Source: Dehalococcoidia bacterium (lineage in GTDB: Bacteria; Chloroflexota; Dehalococcoidia; GIF9; AB-539-J10). Taken from it: a stretch of DNA of 6,212 bases. Location of the stretch: NCBI GenBank assembly GCA_030603485.1, contig JAUVXS010000103.1, forward strand, positions 1-6,212. The letters run 5' to 3'. The stretch's first letter is position 1. Every line of letters starts with the position of its first letter. Below, one piece after another: positions 4,440 to 6,212 of this stretch. The notes beneath the pieces were generated by a model that was not told the DNA's origin, did not search any database, and saw nothing but the letters and a program-made list of their open reading frames with translations. The position numbers were made by a program, and so were the translations under genes.

Positions 4440-5977
4440 ATTACTTCGCCGGTTAGCAGACGGGATGCCAAACTGATGCACGCTTCTGCTTCTTCTTTTG
4501 TAGCTCTAACCCCATTATGCAAGATACTATTCCGCTTTTTCTTGAGGTTTGCTACTTGCTTATAAGCGTCATTTGACAGTTTACCAACAAGATTTAGCGT
4601 TTCCAATATTGTATCAGTAGTCCACAGCATAGATTCAATAAGTTTCTGCTTTCTTTTCCCCACAATGCCTTTTTCTTTCACCAGATCCTCCCACAGAGTA
4701 TCGAGCCATTTCTCAACGACTACCCATGTCATAAGAAAAGCCTGCGTGTATTCAGCGTTTTGAAGATGAGTGTAACCTTCAAGAAGCATTAGTAGCACAG
4801 TGGTCGATGCCGGATCAGCCGTTACTTCCTCAGCTAATCTGAAGATCTCCTTAATTTTGTCAGGAGACAGCACCTGTCTCTCAAACGGGACAAGCTCGGG
4901 ATACAGCCCTCGGTGTTCCTGCCCTAGTTTGGTTCTATTGGAGATAAGAGGCATATTATGGCTTGCAATCGTTAGGTTTTGAGGGTCTATCTCTGCCTTG
5001 CCCAATTCCGCTTCTCTCACTGCGAAGCTGCTAACACCAGAAAGTAATGAAGCCGCCATTATTTCATTGAGAGCCTCTAGTGCCTTCGACTTATCCTCAA
5101 CGCCGATTGCTATCAAACCCTCCTGGTTTACCACTATCTTTGTCTTCTTATACTCACCATCCAACACTTTCTGTGGGAACATCAAAGTCATGGGTCTTGC
5201 TCCGGTGAGTCTCTCTCTGAGCGTCCGGGGCGGCACCTCCCCAATCCATATTGGTGGGTAGAAGTAAGTCACGAAGCCTTTTATTCGAGCAGGCTTGGGT
5301 TTAGAAGGTTGGGGTTTTGCAGTTTCACGCTGCTTGGTGTCATTGATGATTCCTCCAACAATATTTTCAACATCCAGCTTCCGAATATCGCCCGGTACCA
5401 GCCAATAGAAAGAGTCTCGGGAAATCACCGCCTTTTCACCGATTTGCAGGGGTTTTTCTTCACTAGTATACAAGGCTCTTACAGTGTGCCCTTCTATAGC
5501 CTGAAGTGCATGTGCGAAAGGAACTTCAAGAATGGCTGCGTAGCGTCTATCGCCTCCAGTTACTAAGTAGAACGACTTCTCCCGATCAATCATTCTTTGC
5601 CATTTGGTTTGACTGAGGCTGTTTTCCATTGTCTTCAAAGCTTCCTCTGGACGAATAGGTCCATGTATTGCGATATCTTGGTCACTAATCTCGGGGAAGT
5701 GCGTGAAGATTAGAATCTGATAATCTAAGCTCCATTCGGCTTTGGAAATCCAGAGAACTTCGATTTGACACGGCACAGAAAGGTCGTCCAGGTTACTGAC
5801 CTTGCTTTGCTCTGATTGTGAAAGACAAGCATGTTGCTGTCTGAAAGCATGAACCAATCTCAGTAGCCATTCTCTCATACTATGCTGCACTTCTTTTTCG
5901 TCAACCATCATACTGAGTTCCTGTTCATACGATACCATATGCATATTCTTCAGACAACGGTTCTTATTGGCAGTCAC
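4436..5977 (-). CDS. HEPN-domain protein (ApeA-like C-terminus), function unknown
   Basis: 513 aa from a GTG at 5977. The C-terminal about 120 residues (390-510) are all helical and end in KKKRNSILHNG: Arg482-x4-His487 is the R-x4-6-H signature of HEPN domains, many of which are metal-independent RNases or RNA-binding modules in toxin-antitoxin and anti-phage systems. Helix 410-433 (AFLMTWVVVEKWLDTLW) fits the ApeA-like HEPN group. A Pro/Lys linker (219-232) separates an unrecognised N-terminal domain (about 25-215) from a middle alpha/beta domain (233-380). No signal or membrane segment is seen, so it is probably cytoplasmic. The start is uncertain: the GTG has only a distant AAGG (13 nt), whereas the ATG at 5911 (residue 23) has AGGA at 7 nt and gives 491 aa. 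A catalytic role is inferred from the motif only. Confidence 0.85.
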   Translation of the reverse strand: MTANKNRCLKNMHMVSYEQELSMMVDEKEVQHSMREWLLRLVHAFRQQHACLSQSEQSKVSNLDDLSVPCQIEVLWISKAEWSLDYQILIFTHFPEISDQDIAIHGPIRPEEALKTMENSLSQTKWQRMIDREKSFYLVTGGDRRYAAILEVPFAHALQAIEGHTVRALYTSEEKPLQIGEKAVISRDSFYWLVPGDIRKLDVENIVGGIINDTKQRETAKPQPSKPKPARIKGFVTYFYPPIWIGEVPPRTLRERLTGARPMTLMFPQKVLDGEYKKTKIVVNQEGLIAIGVEDKSKALEALNEIMAASLLSGVSSFAVREAELGKAEIDPQNLTIASHNMPLISNRTKLGQEHRGLYPELVPFERQVLSPDKIKEIFRLAEEVTADPASTTVLLMLLEGYTHLQNAEYTQAFLMTWVVVEKWLDTLWEDLVKEKGIVGKRKQKLIESMLWTTDTILETLNLVGKLSNDAYKQVANLKKKRNSILHNGVRATKEEAEACISLASRLLTGEVI

Positions 5978-5992
5978 TCATTGTCAACTGCC

Positions 5993-6087
5993 TTACCTAG
6001 TTAATGACTACAGCCCCCAAATGAACAAGTTTTTCGCGTTCTACATTTTCTCTTCGATCTAGGAGGGGGGCGATAATTTACCTAGTT
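5993..6087. repeat. Direct repeat upstream of the HEPN gene
   Basis: TTACCTAGTT occurs at 5993-6002 and again at 6078-6087, 85 bp apart, in the region that should hold the HEPN gene's promoter. They could be paired binding sites for a regulator or chance. I see no convincing -35/-10 pair on the minus strand between 5978 and 6212. Confidence 0.35.
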
Positions 6088-6126
6088 CTTGAAATTTTAC
6101 CTTATGACTTATTGTTAAATGGAACG

Positions 6127-6199
6127 TGATTGCACAATAGTCAGTTTAGTGCAATCAGGTTGCAGGTAAAAAGTTGAACAAGTTAAGCTAATGTGCAAT
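6127..6199. repeat. Cluster of GTGCAAT/ATTGCAC repeats
   Basis: TGATTGCAC (6127-6135) and GTGCAATCA (6149-6157) are a perfect 9-bp inverted repeat with a 13-nt spacer. A further copy at 6188-6199 (CTAATGTGCAAT) is the inverse of 6129-6140 with one mismatch. So one ATTGCAC and two GTGCAAT lie within 73 bp. Such arrays suit operator sites or the sub-terminal repeats of a transposon entering from the right; the rest of 5978-6212 shows no gene. Confidence 0.5.
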
Positions 6200-6212
6200 A
6201 GTGGGCCATTCC

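Noticed and set aside
6061..6070. AGGAGGGGGG looks like a strong plus-strand Shine-Dalgarno.
   Set aside because: No start codon with an open frame follows at a suitable distance.
1..6212. CRISPR arrays, tRNA or rRNA genes.
   Set aside because: No regularly spaced repeats and no cloverleaf or rRNA-like segments were seen on either strand.

Overview
The window is bacterial DNA of middling GC content, by eye richer in GC in the first 2.4 kb and more AT-rich after about 2.5 kb. It has compact genes with good Shine-Dalgarno sequences and sigma70-type promoters. The lipase, the IS110 element and the HEPN protein would suit an environmental bacterium such as Chloroflexota or Firmicutes, but nothing here fixes the taxon.

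Layout, left to right. (1) 1-476, minus: the N-terminal part of a monoacylglycerol lipase-like alpha/beta hydrolase, cut by the window edge. (2) 477-666: a spacer with at most a broken 55-codon reading frame. (3) 667-2427: a complete, apparently intact IS110-family insertion sequence. It has a left end of about 255 bp that appears to encode a bridge RNA, a 473-aa DEDD transposase/recombinase, and a right end of about 80 bp. (4) 2428-2510: a spacer with a strong hairpin. (5) 2511-3458, minus: a 315-aa protein of unknown function with an N-terminal helix-turn-helix. (6) 3459-3641: a divergent control region with two overlapping near-consensus promoters. (7) 3642-4439, plus: an HtpX-like M48 membrane metalloprotease. 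(8) 4436-5977, minus: a 513-aa protein with a C-terminal HEPN domain carrying the R-x4-H motif; its stop codon overlaps that of the protease gene. (9) 5978-6212: a non-coding end with repeated GTGCAAT motifs.

The most informative object is the IS110 element, because several independent signals fix its ends and its guide RNA. Joining the right end to the left end across a shared CT core creates TTGACA-17 bp-TATATT, a promoter that does not exist in the integrated form and that would drive the guide RNA. The upstream non-coding region folds into two internal-loop arms enclosed by a 10-bp stem. The second arm carries a 9-nt copy of the element's right end and a 5-nt complement of the left-end junction (donor guides). 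The first arm carries a sequence matching 8 of 10 bases of the left flank up to the CT core (target guide). Removing the element restores a quasi-palindromic target.

The accessory block to the right (HTH protein, M48 protease, HEPN protein) could be a stress or defence cassette. That rests on domain types and gene arrangement only. The HTH gene and the protease gene share a control region in which the two promoters cannot both be occupied at once, which suggests alternative expression.
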